A DNA stretch of 14,272 nt from Thermoplasmata archaeon. Lineage in GTDB: Archaea > Thermoplasmatota > E2 > UBA9212. The notes beneath the pieces were generated by a model, which was not told the DNA's origin, ran no database searches, and saw nothing but the letters and a program-made list of their open reading frames with translations. Of the stretch, positions 6,815 to 13,023 are shown piece after piece; within the stretch, counting starts at the first letter, position 1, and each line of letters begins with the position of its first letter. The stretch lies in assembly GCA_013329495.1 (NCBI GenBank), contig DUKC01000050.1, positions 3,352 through 17,623 of the forward strand. Reading direction: 5' to 3'. Both the position numbers and the translations under genes were made by a program.

Positions 6815-7030
6815 CTATATTTTCTCTTTTCCCTTTTCGGTAGTCAAGTATTTGCCGTTTTTCTCTGCAATGAATTCAGCATCAATTAGTTCTCTTATGC
6901 TGCTCCTTACCCTAAACAGGGGCAGACTAGAGCCTTTTGCTATCTCTTCAACACTCTTTTCGGTCATGGCCACTGCCAGGACCTTTTTGGCAGTTTCAGT
7001 GATGCTCCCATCGGGCAATATGCAGGGCAT
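6815..7030 (-). CDS. Small winged-helix DNA-binding protein
   Basis: A 71-residue protein resembling ArsR/MarR-like winged-helix domains. It has a helix with TETAKKVLAVA, a turn-helix with SVEEIAKGSS, a recognition-helix candidate LPLFRVRSSIREL, then a wing (IAEKNGKYLTTEKG). There is no ligand-binding or metal-binding domain beyond the DNA-binding fold; one cysteine lies near the N terminus (MPCILPDG). The ATG at 7030 has AAGGA six bases upstream; a second ATG at 7036 overlaps the peroxiredoxin TGA as ATGA. Either way the gene is translationally coupled to the peroxiredoxin gene. Co-regulation with peroxide defence is an inference; a generic DNA-binding role is the safe reading. Confidence 0.72.
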   Translation of the reverse strand: MPCILPDGSITETAKKVLAVAMTEKSVEEIAKGSSLPLFRVRSSIRELIDAEFIAEKNGKYLTTEKGKEKI

Positions 7031-7032
7031 TT

Positions 7033-7686
7033 TCATTCCTTTTTCAGTTCTTTTTTGCAGAGATACCAATCAATGCACTCGTAGCCTTCCTTTAGTCTGG
7101 CTTCTGCAGATTCCTGATCCAGTGGAAAGGGCACAATAACTTTTTCTCCCTTTTTCCAGTTTGCGGGAGTTGCTACATGATGCTTGTCAGCTGTCTGCAG
7201 TGCATCAATGCATCTGAGTATTTCCTGCATGTTTCTTCCAGTTGTTAATGGATAGTACAGAATCAACCTGAGAATTCCGTCAGCATCTATTATAAAAGTG
7301 GCTCTTATTGTTTCTGTTGCGCTTTGTCCCGGGTGAATCATACCATACTTCTTGGCAACCTCTTTGTTGCCATCTGCTATTATTGGGAATGGTATTTTCA
7401 CTCCTGTTTTTTCCTCAATGTTTCTCACCCAAGCGATGTGTGATGGTGCACTGTCAACGCTCAACCCCAAAAGTTCACAATTTCTCTTCTTGAATTCACC
7501 CGCCAGCTCCGCAAAAGCCATGAATTCAGTTGTGCATACTGGCGTGAAATCTCCTGGATGGGAGAACATCACGAGCCAACTTCCCTTAAAGTCTGACAGC
7601 CTTAGTTTTCCCTGGCTTGTTTGCGCTTCAAAATCAGGTGCCTCATCCCCCAAGAGGGGCATTTTAAATTCTTCTTCACTTTCCAT
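7033..7686 (-). CDS. Peroxiredoxin, archaeal Prx6-like
   Basis: Thiol peroxidase that reduces hydrogen peroxide and organic peroxides in the cytoplasm; 217 residues, matching the archaeal 215-250 residue group. The peroxidatic cysteine is Cys51 in HPGDFTPVCTTEF, with active-site Arg128 in IRATFIID. Cys204 and Cys210 in YECIDWYLCKK match the C-terminal cysteine pair of archaeal enzymes such as that of Pyrococcus. An archaeal-type C-terminal extension follows the thioredoxin fold. The start is the ATG with GGTGGAG six bases upstream; the frame stays open for 39 more codons upstream, but those residues do not resemble the family. The stop overlaps the winged-helix gene. Reduction by the PDO and its reductase in this window is plausible but inferred. 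Confidence 0.94.
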   Translation of the reverse strand: MESEEEFKMPLLGDEAPDFEAQTSQGKLRLSDFKGSWLVMFSHPGDFTPVCTTEFMAFAELAGEFKKRNCELLGLSVDSAPSHIAWVRNIEEKTGVKIPFPIIADGNKEVAKKYGMIHPGQSATETIRATFIIDADGILRLILYYPLTTGRNMQEILRCIDALQTADKHHVATPANWKKGEKVIVPFPLDQESAEARLKEGYECIDWYLCKKELKKE

Positions 7687-7741
7687 TTTGTTCTCCACCT
7701 TTCTAATTAAAGGTTTAATTAAAAGCATTCTTGAAGTTATT

Positions 7742-7852
7742 ATGCCTTTCGCAAAGTTTAAATTGTCTTTAGTAGCTCTCCTCGTTTTAAAAGAAGCGAT
7801 CAAAAATGCAGAAGTTTTTAAGAGAGAGTTTGAAGAAATTATGAAACAATAA
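7742..7852 (+). CDS. Possible 36-residue small protein
   Basis: An ATG frame encodes MPFAKFKLSLVALLVLKEAI followed by a charged helix ending EEIMKQ. It predicts an amphipathic helix with a hydrophobic centre. There is no ribosome binding site, but TTTAATTAAA lies about 24 bases upstream, which would suit a leaderless archaeal message. It could equally be chance. No homology is recognised. Confidence 0.22.
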   Translation: MPFAKFKLSLVALLVLKEAIKNAEVFKREFEEIMKQ

Positions 7853-7960
7853 GAAAAATATGGTAATCAAAATGGAAGACATAAAACCAACGGTTAAACT
7901 CAGGCCATAGTGGAATTGAAATCTACTATCTTTTTTTAAATAACCATTGCCCATATGCTG

Positions 7961-7980
7961 TTGATGAGGCTGTTCATCAA
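7961..7980. promoter_or_regulatory. Perfect inverted repeat, candidate operator or 5' hairpin of the Prx transcript
   Basis: TTGATGA and TCATCAA flank a six-base spacer. A minus-strand TATA-like box at 8006-8014 predicts transcription toward peroxiredoxin starting near 7984, which places this repeat at the transcript's 5' end. It could be a repressor site or an RNA hairpin. Confidence 0.35.
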
Positions 7981-8005
7981 ACTCAGGGCGAAAAAGGAGC
8001 AAAAC

Positions 8006-8014
8006 GATATAAAT
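8006..8014 (-). promoter_or_regulatory. Putative TATA box for the peroxiredoxin transcript
   Basis: Read on the minus strand, ATTTATATC fits the archaeal TTTAWATA consensus at seven of eight positions. It would start a transcript near 7984, giving peroxiredoxin a leader of about 300 bases. Alternative boxes closer to the gene exist near 7758 and 7718, so this assignment is tentative. Confidence 0.3.
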
Positions 8015-8060
8015 CCCCCAGATCATGGACATTTTTATGAGCCAAGCATTTTTGATACAT

Positions 8061-8075
8061 GGAAAAGGTTATAAT
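8061..8075 (+). promoter_or_regulatory. Ferritin promoter (BRE and TATA)
   Basis: GGAAAAGG is followed by TTATAAT (8069-8075), a purine-rich BRE plus TATA box. The predicted start near 8097 leaves a leader of about 10 bases containing AGGTGA (8098-8103), four bases before the ferritin ATG. Confidence 0.5.
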
Positions 8076-8107
8076 CCAACAGTGTTTAACAAATAATAGG
8101 TGAAAAC

Positions 8108-8599
8108 ATGTTAAAGAAAAGAATAGAAGAAGCGTTGAACGAACAAATCAACAAGGAAATGTACTCTGCTTATCTCTATCTCTCCATGTCTGCTCACAGC
8201 ACCCACATCGGTCTAAAAGGATTTGCGAACTGGTTCATGGTCCAATACAAGGAAGAGGTGACGCATGCTATGAAACTCTATGAATACATCCATGATCAGG
8301 ACGGACAGGTAAAGCTCACGAACATTGAGCAGCCACCAACAGAGTTTGCTTCTCCATTGGACATGTTTGAGAAGACACTGAAACACGAAGAGTTCGTTAC
8401 AAAGAGCATAAACGATCTTGTGGATCTTGCAATCAAAGAGAATGACCATGCTACACAGATATTTCTCCAATGGTTTGTCACAGAACAGATCGAGGAAGAG
8501 GCCAACGACAAAGAAATAATCTCTAAATTAAAGCTTGTCGGCGAGAAGGGCAGCGGTCTGTTCATGATAGACAGAGAACTTGTAGCGCGCAAAGAGTGA
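8108..8599 (+). CDS. Ferritin (iron storage, ferroxidase type)
   Basis: Non-haem ferritin of 163 residues that assembles into an iron-storing shell, oxidising Fe(II) with oxygen or peroxide. The ferroxidase ligands fall at the same positions as in E. coli FtnA: Glu17 in NKEMYSAYLYL, Glu50 and His53 in KEEVTHAMK, Glu94 in LKHEEF, and Gln127 and Glu130 in FVTEQIEEEAN. No haem-binding methionine or signal peptide is evident. It starts with a clear AGGTGA ribosome binding site and is the only confidently called plus-strand gene complete in the window. It is divergent from peroxiredoxin, and pairing iron sequestration with peroxide removal limits Fenton chemistry. Downstream it converges on the corA side through a hairpin. 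Confidence 0.96.
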   Translation: MLKKRIEEALNEQINKEMYSAYLYLSMSAHSTHIGLKGFANWFMVQYKEEVTHAMKLYEYIHDQDGQVKLTNIEQPPTEFASPLDMFEKTLKHEEFVTKSINDLVDLAIKENDHATQIFLQWFVTEQIEEEANDKEIISKLKLVGEKGSGLFMIDRELVARKE

Positions 8600-8612
8600 A
8601 CGAACAGCTTCT

Positions 8613-8780
8613 CTAGCAAGAGGAGGAGCGACCAAACCTCCTCACTGCATTTGTCACTTCCTTACCTTGCTTTGCCAAAGCGTTGGAAATGCCTGCCTCT
8701 ATGTAACGGTTTGGTCCTCTCCCTGATCTAACGTTTTTTCGTCCTGAGTGATATGGTACAGTTATGAGGTCAATCTTCAT
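8613..8780 (-). pseudogene. N-terminal remnant of an arginase/agmatinase-family protein
   Basis: A 55-residue frame starts at an ATG immediately after the corA TAG. Its first ~43 residues (MKIDLITVPYHSGRKNVRSG, then RGPNRYIEAGISNALAKQGK) resemble the N terminus of ureohydrolase (arginase) proteins, where VP(Y/F)..G....RMGRGP precedes a helix. The remaining ~250 residues, including all Mn-binding motifs, are missing. The frame ends RRFGRSSSC inside a hairpin next to the ferritin 3' end. A 9-base inverted repeat (8630-8638 with 8708-8716) lies within it. I read it as a gene truncated by rearrangement, formerly the last gene of the flavodiiron-corA operon. Alternatively it is a coupled small protein. 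The family assignment comes from memory of the motif. Confidence 0.55.
8620..8643. terminator. Hairpin between convergent ferritin and corA-side genes
   Basis: GAGGAGG (8620-8626) and CCTCCTC (8637-8643) form a perfect 7-base stem with a 10-base loop, 20 bases after the ferritin stop. No T run follows, so it is not a bacterial-type terminator. It may still stabilise or help end both convergent transcripts. Confidence 0.4.
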
Positions 8781-9839
8781 CTACAACCATTTTCTTCTTC
8801 TGAAATAAACCAACATTGAAATCCCTATCGCAAGCATGAAAAGCAAAATCATTGGGTATCCTAAATACCACCTCAGCTCCGGCATATTCGCAAAGTTCAT
8901 CCCGTAGATTCCTGTAATGAACGTGAGGGGCACAAATATCGTGGCAATGATCGTCAGCATCTTCATGATTTCATTCATCCTGTTGCTTGCACTTGTAAGA
9001 TATATCTCAAGCATTCCCGAAAGCATTTCTCTGTAGGTCTCAATGGTGTCTATAGCCTGAATCACATTTTCGTAAACATCTCTGAAGTATATCCGCGTTG
9101 CTTTTCTGAGGAGAGGTGTGTCTATCATCTCAATACTGCTAAAAGCCTCTCTCCAAGGCCACACAGCTTTTCTGAAACGTATTAGATCAATCTTTAGCCT
9201 GTGTATCTCTTCCAGGGCTTCCTTAGATTTTCCAGAGACCAGCGCATCCTCCAAAATCTCTATCTCCCCTCCAAGTTTCTCTAGTAGTACGAGATAGTTA
9301 TCAACAATCGCATCTATCAAGGAGTGAAGAAGAGAATCTGGCCCCGCCCCCCTTATTTGGCTTTTTTCGTTTCTAATTCTCTCTCTAACCGGATCAAAAA
9401 CGTCTCCCTCCCTTTCCTGAAAAGATATCACAAAATTTTTTCCCAAAACAAAACTGACCTGTTCGACTTCAATTCTCTTATCTTTTCTGCTAAACATTTT
9501 CAAAACTATGAAAAGATAATCACCAAAATTGTTTGCTTTCGGGCGCTGTTCAGTGTTAACAATGTCTTCGAGCACTAGTTTGTGCAACCCATAGTTCTTC
9601 CCTATCTCTTCTATGAGCCTGACGTCATGAACACCGTTGACGTTTATCCATGTGACTCCAGGTCTATCTTTGAGAGGAAAGAATTTCCTAATTTCATCAC
9701 TTTTTACATCTCTCTCTTCAAACTTGTTTTTATCGTAATAAAAAACTTTTATTCTCACCCTTTCCTTTTTTTCGTTGCCCGCATAGGCCAAGGAACCAGG
9801 TGGAAGTCCAACTTTCTTCAATCCTTTTTGTTTAACCAC
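8781..9839 (-). CDS. corA: CorA-type divalent cation transporter
   Basis: Pentameric membrane channel for Mg2+ and, in some members, Co2+, Ni2+ or Zn2+. The length (352) and signature position (GMN at 313-315 in YGMNF) almost equal Thermotoga CorA. A soluble alpha/beta funnel domain (~25-165) is followed by a long helical stalk, then TM1 (~293-312), the GMN loop with MPEL, and TM2 (~329-346) ending in a basic RRRKWL tail. The first codon is a GTG with no strong ribosome binding site, 14 bases after the flavodiiron gene stop, so it is probably cotranscribed and perhaps coupled. Its stop is directly followed by the ATG of the arginase-like remnant. Ion specificity cannot be read from the sequence; the oxidative-stress neighbours make a transition metal possible. 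Confidence 0.95.
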   Translation of the reverse strand: MVKQKGLKKVGLPPGSLAYAGNEKKERVRIKVFYYDKNKFEERDVKSDEIRKFFPLKDRPGVTWINVNGVHDVRLIEEIGKNYGLHKLVLEDIVNTEQRPKANNFGDYLFIVLKMFSRKDKRIEVEQVSFVLGKNFVISFQEREGDVFDPVRERIRNEKSQIRGAGPDSLLHSLIDAIVDNYLVLLEKLGGEIEILEDALVSGKSKEALEEIHRLKIDLIRFRKAVWPWREAFSSIEMIDTPLLRKATRIYFRDVYENVIQAIDTIETYREMLSGMLEIYLTSASNRMNEIMKMLTIIATIFVPLTFITGIYGMNFANMPELRWYLGYPMILLFMLAIGISMLVYFRRRKWL

Positions 9840-9853
9840 AAAATCTAAAGAGC

Positions 9854-11065
9854 TCAGGCGTTTAAAAGCGTTTTTACCCCTTCTCTGATCCTGTCCTCAT
9901 CCTTCCTTACTATGCCAGAGCTGAACTCCACGGCGCTGACCACCCTAAGCTTGGAGTCTGACAGAAGTTCTTTTATCCTGTTCACGCCCCTGCCTCCCCA
10001 ACCATAGGCAGACAGAAGAAGCACTGGCTTGCTGTAATTTGTTTTCTGCACGAAAGATCTGACAACATGTTGCATGTATGGAAAAGCATCAAACTCGTAA
10101 GTTGCAAACCCCAGCACTATTGCTTCACAATCAGGAACCTCTCCAATAATATCGCTTAAACTGTCGTAGCTCTTATCTGTGAACTTAAAAATTTTTGGTT
10201 TAAAATTCAAATCCCTAATCTCTCTTATTGCGAGATTGACAGCCTTTTCAACAAATCCGTACATAGAGCCGTACACAACCAGGACTTTTCTCTGCTCTGG
10301 AATGCCTTTCGCTACCTTCAGATAATAGTCTACGATCCTTTCTGGATTGTTCTTAAATATCAACCCATGTGCAGGAGCCACAATCTTTGGTTTTAACCCA
10401 GCATCCTCAATATTTTTAATGCTCTTTATGATGTGCTTCTTGAAATGCCCAACAATGTTGGCAACGTATTTTCTGGCGTAGGGAAGATACTCAGAAACTA
10501 CATTCTCGTTGTCATCGTAAATCGTTTTTGGAATCGAATAACCTCCGAAGGCATCGCATGTTATCAAAATTTCAGACTCTGGCAGGTATGTTAGTATTGT
10601 GTCGGGCCAGTGCAGCCAGGTGTCGTAAATAAAATTCAGCCTCGTTTTTCCTACTTGGAGCTCCTCTCCATTCTTAACAGCCTTGAACTTGACCGCGTCT
10701 CCAAGGTTGTAAAAAGATCTCATCAATTTTCCTGCAATTGGATGGCCCAAGACTGTGGCCTTGTGTTTGTTCAATTCGAGTATCTTTGGAAGTGTGCCGC
10801 TGTGGTCAGGTTCCATGTGGTGAACAACAACATAATCTATCTCTTCAAGATCAATTACCTTTGACAGTGCTCCAACAAACTCTTTTTCGTACTCTCTCTT
10901 CCAACCATCAAAAAGGATGGTCGCGTCATCATTCTTTAGAAGATATGCGTTGTAGGTGATGCCCTCAGGTATCTCCCACATCGCCTCAAAATATTTCACC
11001 GCCTCATCATTCATTCTAAAGAGATAGAGCTCTTCCGATACCTTATCAACTATCACATTTCTCAT
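9854..11065 (-). CDS. fprA: A-type flavodiiron protein (oxygen/NO reductase)
   Basis: Cytoplasmic flavodiiron protein reducing O2 to water (or NO to N2O), 403 residues. The N-terminal metallo-beta-lactamase-like domain carries a full diiron ligand set: His83, Glu85, Asp87 and His88 in HHMEPDHSG, His152 in TWLHWPD, Asp171 in CDAFGGY, and His233 in APAHG. The C-terminal flavodoxin domain begins near residue 261, with an FMN phosphate loop VVYGSMYGFVE. No fused rubredoxin or flavin reductase domain is present, so it takes electrons from rubredoxin or, as in methanogen FprA, from F420H2; the sequence does not decide which. A modest AAGG ribosome binding site precedes the ATG. Expression is probably controlled through the dyad-bearing leader. 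The gene leads an apparent operon with corA. Confidence 0.94.
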   Translation of the reverse strand: MRNVIVDKVSEELYLFRMNDEAVKYFEAMWEIPEGITYNAYLLKNDDATILFDGWKREYEKEFVGALSKVIDLEEIDYVVVHHMEPDHSGTLPKILELNKHKATVLGHPIAGKLMRSFYNLGDAVKFKAVKNGEELQVGKTRLNFIYDTWLHWPDTILTYLPESEILITCDAFGGYSIPKTIYDDNENVVSEYLPYARKYVANIVGHFKKHIIKSIKNIEDAGLKPKIVAPAHGLIFKNNPERIVDYYLKVAKGIPEQRKVLVVYGSMYGFVEKAVNLAIREIRDLNFKPKIFKFTDKSYDSLSDIIGEVPDCEAIVLGFATYEFDAFPYMQHVVRSFVQKTNYSKPVLLLSAYGWGGRGVNRIKELLSDSKLRVVSAVEFSSGIVRKDEDRIREGVKTLLNA

Positions 11066-11089
11066 GTGCCTTACCCTTTGGTTTGTTAG

Positions 11090-11197
11090 CTATTGTGATA
11101 TGCAATTCCTAATCACTTCTTCTAGTTTTCGCTTGCTGTGGCTTGCAATTTTTAGCACACTGTAGATTTGAGTGCGTTTGAGTACGACCTTCGACAT
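11090..11197 (-). CDS. Possible 35-residue leader or small basic protein ahead of fprA
   Basis: An ATG frame encodes MSKVVLKRTQIYSVLKIASH followed by a helical tail EEVIRNCISQ. It ends 24 bases before fprA. There is no clear ribosome binding site or recognised family. Its 3' part overlaps the shared 17-base element and the dyad, so the frame may be incidental to a regulatory leader. Confidence 0.18.
   Translation of the reverse strand: MSKVVLKRTQIYSVLKIASHSKRKLEEVIRNCISQ
11095..11116. promoter_or_regulatory. Dyad-symmetric candidate operator in the fprA leader
   Basis: GTGAT at 11095-11099 and ATCAC at 11112-11116 bracket an interior with further symmetry (G-N-AATT-N-C). The minus-strand copy of the 17-base shared element (11104-11120) overlaps it. 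The site lies 30-51 bases before the fprA ATG, suitable for a dimeric regulator. Function is inferred from symmetry and position. Confidence 0.38.
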
Positions 11198-11279
11198 CTG
11201 TTTTTATGTTTTGCTACGCCTGTTTGTGCAGCAATGTAGTTTGTAGCCCATTCTGTTGGAAACTTGGAGAAACCAATCT

Positions 11280-11672
11280 TTAAAATTTTAACTCAGCCGA
11301 GTTTGCCCACAGGCCGTGTATGTTGCAGTAGGACATTGCATAAATTGTGCCTGACTTGCTCGTCTTGAAAGTCAAGCAGCCTTCTGGCTGTGTATAGACG
11401 GTGCTTGTATCTCCGCCTTGAACCGAGGCGCCGTGAGCTGCAAACTGAAGCTTCCCTATCTGATAGGGGAACTTTTCGTCTTTTGGATTGAAATACAGGT
11501 CTATCCAGCATATGTGGTGTGCGGTCGTGTTGGGGTGTGGAATTTCTTTTCCAACGCAAACGCTTATTTTTATGCTCTTGTCTTTCTCAACTTTTTCAGA
11601 CAGCTCTATCACTGGGACGTGTTTCTCGCTTTTCCAGTCTGCGCTCTGAAGCAATTCTTTAAAGTCTTTCAT
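11280..11672 (-). CDS. Superoxide reductase (neelaredoxin type)
   Basis: Non-haem iron enzyme reducing superoxide to hydrogen peroxide without releasing O2, 130 residues. It is the one-iron type: there is no N-terminal desulforedoxin Cys4 domain. The iron-site residues are Glu16 and His18 in SEKHVPVI, His46 and His52 in IPHPNTTAHH, and Cys116 and His119 in SYCNIHGLW, matching the Pyrococcus enzyme in order and spacing. The ribosome binding site TAAGGAGGTGA (11677-11687) is the strongest in the window, implying high translation. A TATA-like TTTATTAT at about 11715-11723 could give it its own promoter, although it follows the ZIP gene by 77 bases. Peroxide made here would feed the peroxiredoxin encoded nearby. 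The usual donor, rubredoxin, is not in the window. Confidence 0.95.
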   Translation of the reverse strand: MKDFKELLQSADWKSEKHVPVIELSEKVEKDKSIKISVCVGKEIPHPNTTAHHICWIDLYFNPKDEKFPYQIGKLQFAAHGASVQGGDTSTVYTQPEGCLTFKTSKSGTIYAMSYCNIHGLWANSAELKF

Positions 11673-11676
11673 TCTT

Positions 11677-11687
11677 TCACCTCCTTA
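11677..11687 (-). promoter_or_regulatory. Full-length Shine-Dalgarno of the superoxide reductase gene
   Basis: TAAGGAGGTGA, four bases before the ATG, is complementary to essentially the whole anti-Shine-Dalgarno end of archaeal 16S rRNA (AUCACCUCCU). No other gene here has so complete a match. Confidence 0.7.
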
Positions 11688-11749
11688 ATTTTTATTGATC
11701 CAACATTCCAGTTGCATAATAAACTCTTCCTTTTTAAGCTTTGTTTTTC

Positions 11750-12562
11750 TTAAGCGAGAGCGATGTCAAGCACCATCATAACAACAAAACCTAGCATAAA
11801 TCCCATCGTGGCTATGTCTGTGTTTCCTCCTAGCTGACACTCAGGAATGACGTCCTCAACAACAACAAAAACCATCGCTCCTGCCGCGAAGCTCAACGCA
11901 TAAGGTAGAATAGGACGCATGAAGATCACTGCGGCTGCGCCGATTATTCCTGCTATTGGTTCAACCACAGCCGAAAGCTGGCCATACCAGAAGCTTTTTT
12001 TCTGAGTGACTCCCTCTCGTCTCAGAGGCATAGCCACAGCTATTCCCTCCGGAAAATTCTGAAGGCCAATTCCAATTGCGAGAGCGATCGCCATCGGTAG
12101 GGTATAGGCCGGAAAGCCTGCGGCAACCGCTCCAAATGCAACTCCAACAGCAAGCCCCTCTGGGATGTTGTGGAGGGTAATGGCAAGAATCAAAAGAGTG
12201 GTCCTCCTCCAGCTTGTTTTTATTCCTTCTGCCTTTTCAGAGGGAAAACCCAAGTGAAGGTGAGGGATAAGTCTGTCTGATATGCGCAAGAAAATCATGC
12301 CTAGGAGAAATCCCGTTGCGGCAGGGAACCAGATTGGTAAGTTTAGATCTGCAGACATCTCTATCGAGGGAGCAAGCAAAGACCAGTAGCTGGCAGCGAT
12401 CATGACCCCACCTGTAAAACCCAGCATTCCATCTAGTAGCTTTTTGCTCATGCTTTTTGTGACAAAAACCAATGAAGCGCCAACAGCAGTTACCCCCCAT
12501 GTGAAGCATGTTGCTATCAGAGCTTGCATTATTGGGTTTAGATTTTGAAAAAAATCCAGCAT
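11750..12562 (-). CDS. ZIP-family metal transporter
   Basis: Inner-membrane importer of divalent metals (zinc, iron or manganese) of the ZIP family, GufA/ZupT-like, 270 residues from the ATG. Eight hydrophobic segments are visible. The metal-site helices carry His131-Asn-Ile-Pro-Glu-Gly (TM4) and Gln168-Asn-Phe-Pro-Glu-Gly (TM5), with a further Glu201-Pro in the next segment. The TM3-TM4 loop has a short histidine-containing stretch (IPHLHLGF). A TTG nine bases further upstream is possible, but the ATG lies about 28 bases after a TATA-like box, fitting a leaderless message. It precedes superoxide reductase on the same strand; supply of iron to that enzyme and to ferritin is a reasonable inference, but metal specificity is unknown. 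Confidence 0.93.
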   Translation of the reverse strand: MLDFFQNLNPIMQALIATCFTWGVTAVGASLVFVTKSMSKKLLDGMLGFTGGVMIAASYWSLLAPSIEMSADLNLPIWFPAATGFLLGMIFLRISDRLIPHLHLGFPSEKAEGIKTSWRRTTLLILAITLHNIPEGLAVGVAFGAVAAGFPAYTLPMAIALAIGIGLQNFPEGIAVAMPLRREGVTQKKSFWYGQLSAVVEPIAGIIGAAAVIFMRPILPYALSFAAGAMVFVVVEDVIPECQLGGNTDIATMGFMLGFVVMMVLDIALA

Positions 12563-12584
12563 GTATCTCAATTGATCTACTGGT

Positions 12585-12594
12585 TTTTAAATTT
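12585..12594 (-). promoter_or_regulatory. Putative TATA box for the ZIP transporter
   Basis: On the minus strand AATTTAAAAA is centred about 27-28 bases before the ATG at 12562. That is ideal spacing for a leaderless archaeal transcript, and no ribosome binding site is seen. The rest of 12572-12767 is A/T-rich and holds nothing else I can support. Confidence 0.42.
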
Positions 12595-12767
12595 GTCTTT
12601 TGATTAGGTCAGCAATACAAACAGAAAAATCTTAATAAAAAGATAATTTCCTTACAACTTTCCTAAAATTGCTTTTGTCTTTTCAGATTTCATTCTGTTA
12701 GATACGCTCTTGGCACAATTCGAGATCAGCGGAAAAATATAAGGGCAATTTTTTATTCAAACCTTTT

Positions 12768-13014
12768 TTATTTCTTGTATTTATTTTTATAAACAAATTT
12801 TTCAAATGGAAGCCTTTCTGGTCTTTTTGTTTCGTCGTTCTTTTGCCTTTCCGAAAGCACTGGATTTAACTCATCTGAGTGCTTTCCAACTATGACCAGA
12901 CTCATCACTTGCATATCCTCCAGCAATTAGCACAGACTGAAAGACAATTCCTGGAATTATATACTTTCCAAATTTACCAGCGGCGAGTTTATCGAAGGGC
13001 CCTGTCTTCTGCAT
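12768..13014 (-). pseudogene. Collapsed membrane transporter gene (N- and C-terminal ends only)
   Basis: Two short frames remain. The first, from the ATG at 13014 (AGGA two bases upstream, ten bases after the opine dehydrogenase stop), gives 47 residues: MQKTGPFDKLAAGKFGKYII, PGIVFQSVLIAGGYA, then an unrelated tail to TGA at 12871. Its start resembles the first transmembrane segment of YkvI-like membrane transporters (kyl.PG.vfQSvviaGGYatG). The second frame (ATG 12905 to TAA 12768) reads MSLVIVGKHSDELNPVLSER and then a charged tail ending YKNKYKK, typical of a transporter C terminus. I infer one large internal deletion plus a frame change near 12905, leaving gene ends without the body. The family call rests on recalled sequence patterns and is moderate. 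Confidence 0.5.
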
Positions 13015-13023
13015 TTTCCTAAA

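Larger units (their letters stand above)
7687..8107. other. Divergent intergenic region between peroxiredoxin and ferritin
   Basis: These 421 bases separate divergent starts. They hold a symmetric TTTAATTAAA at 7714-7723, a possible 36-codon frame, a perfect inverted repeat at 7961-7980, a minus-strand TATA-like ATTTATATC at about 8006-8014, and the ferritin promoter. A minus-strand frame at 7787-8032 lacks a ribosome binding site and family resemblance, so I do not call it a gene. Confidence 0.6.

Noticed and set aside
7687..7803. N-terminal extension of peroxiredoxin by 39 residues.
   Set aside because: The ATG at 7686 has a strong GGTGGAG ribosome binding site and gives the family's usual N terminus; the extension looks like translated intergenic DNA.
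7975..7995. D'/C'-like CTGAGTTTGATGA on the minus strand, suggesting a C/D box RNA.
   Set aside because: No C box lies about 12 bases upstream and no D box downstream. The TGATGA is explained by the inverted repeat.
7787..8032. Minus-strand 81-codon frame upstream of peroxiredoxin with hydrophobic stretches.
   Set aside because: It has no ribosome binding site, it contains the putative promoter and inverted repeat, and its hydrophobic runs come from A/T-rich DNA.
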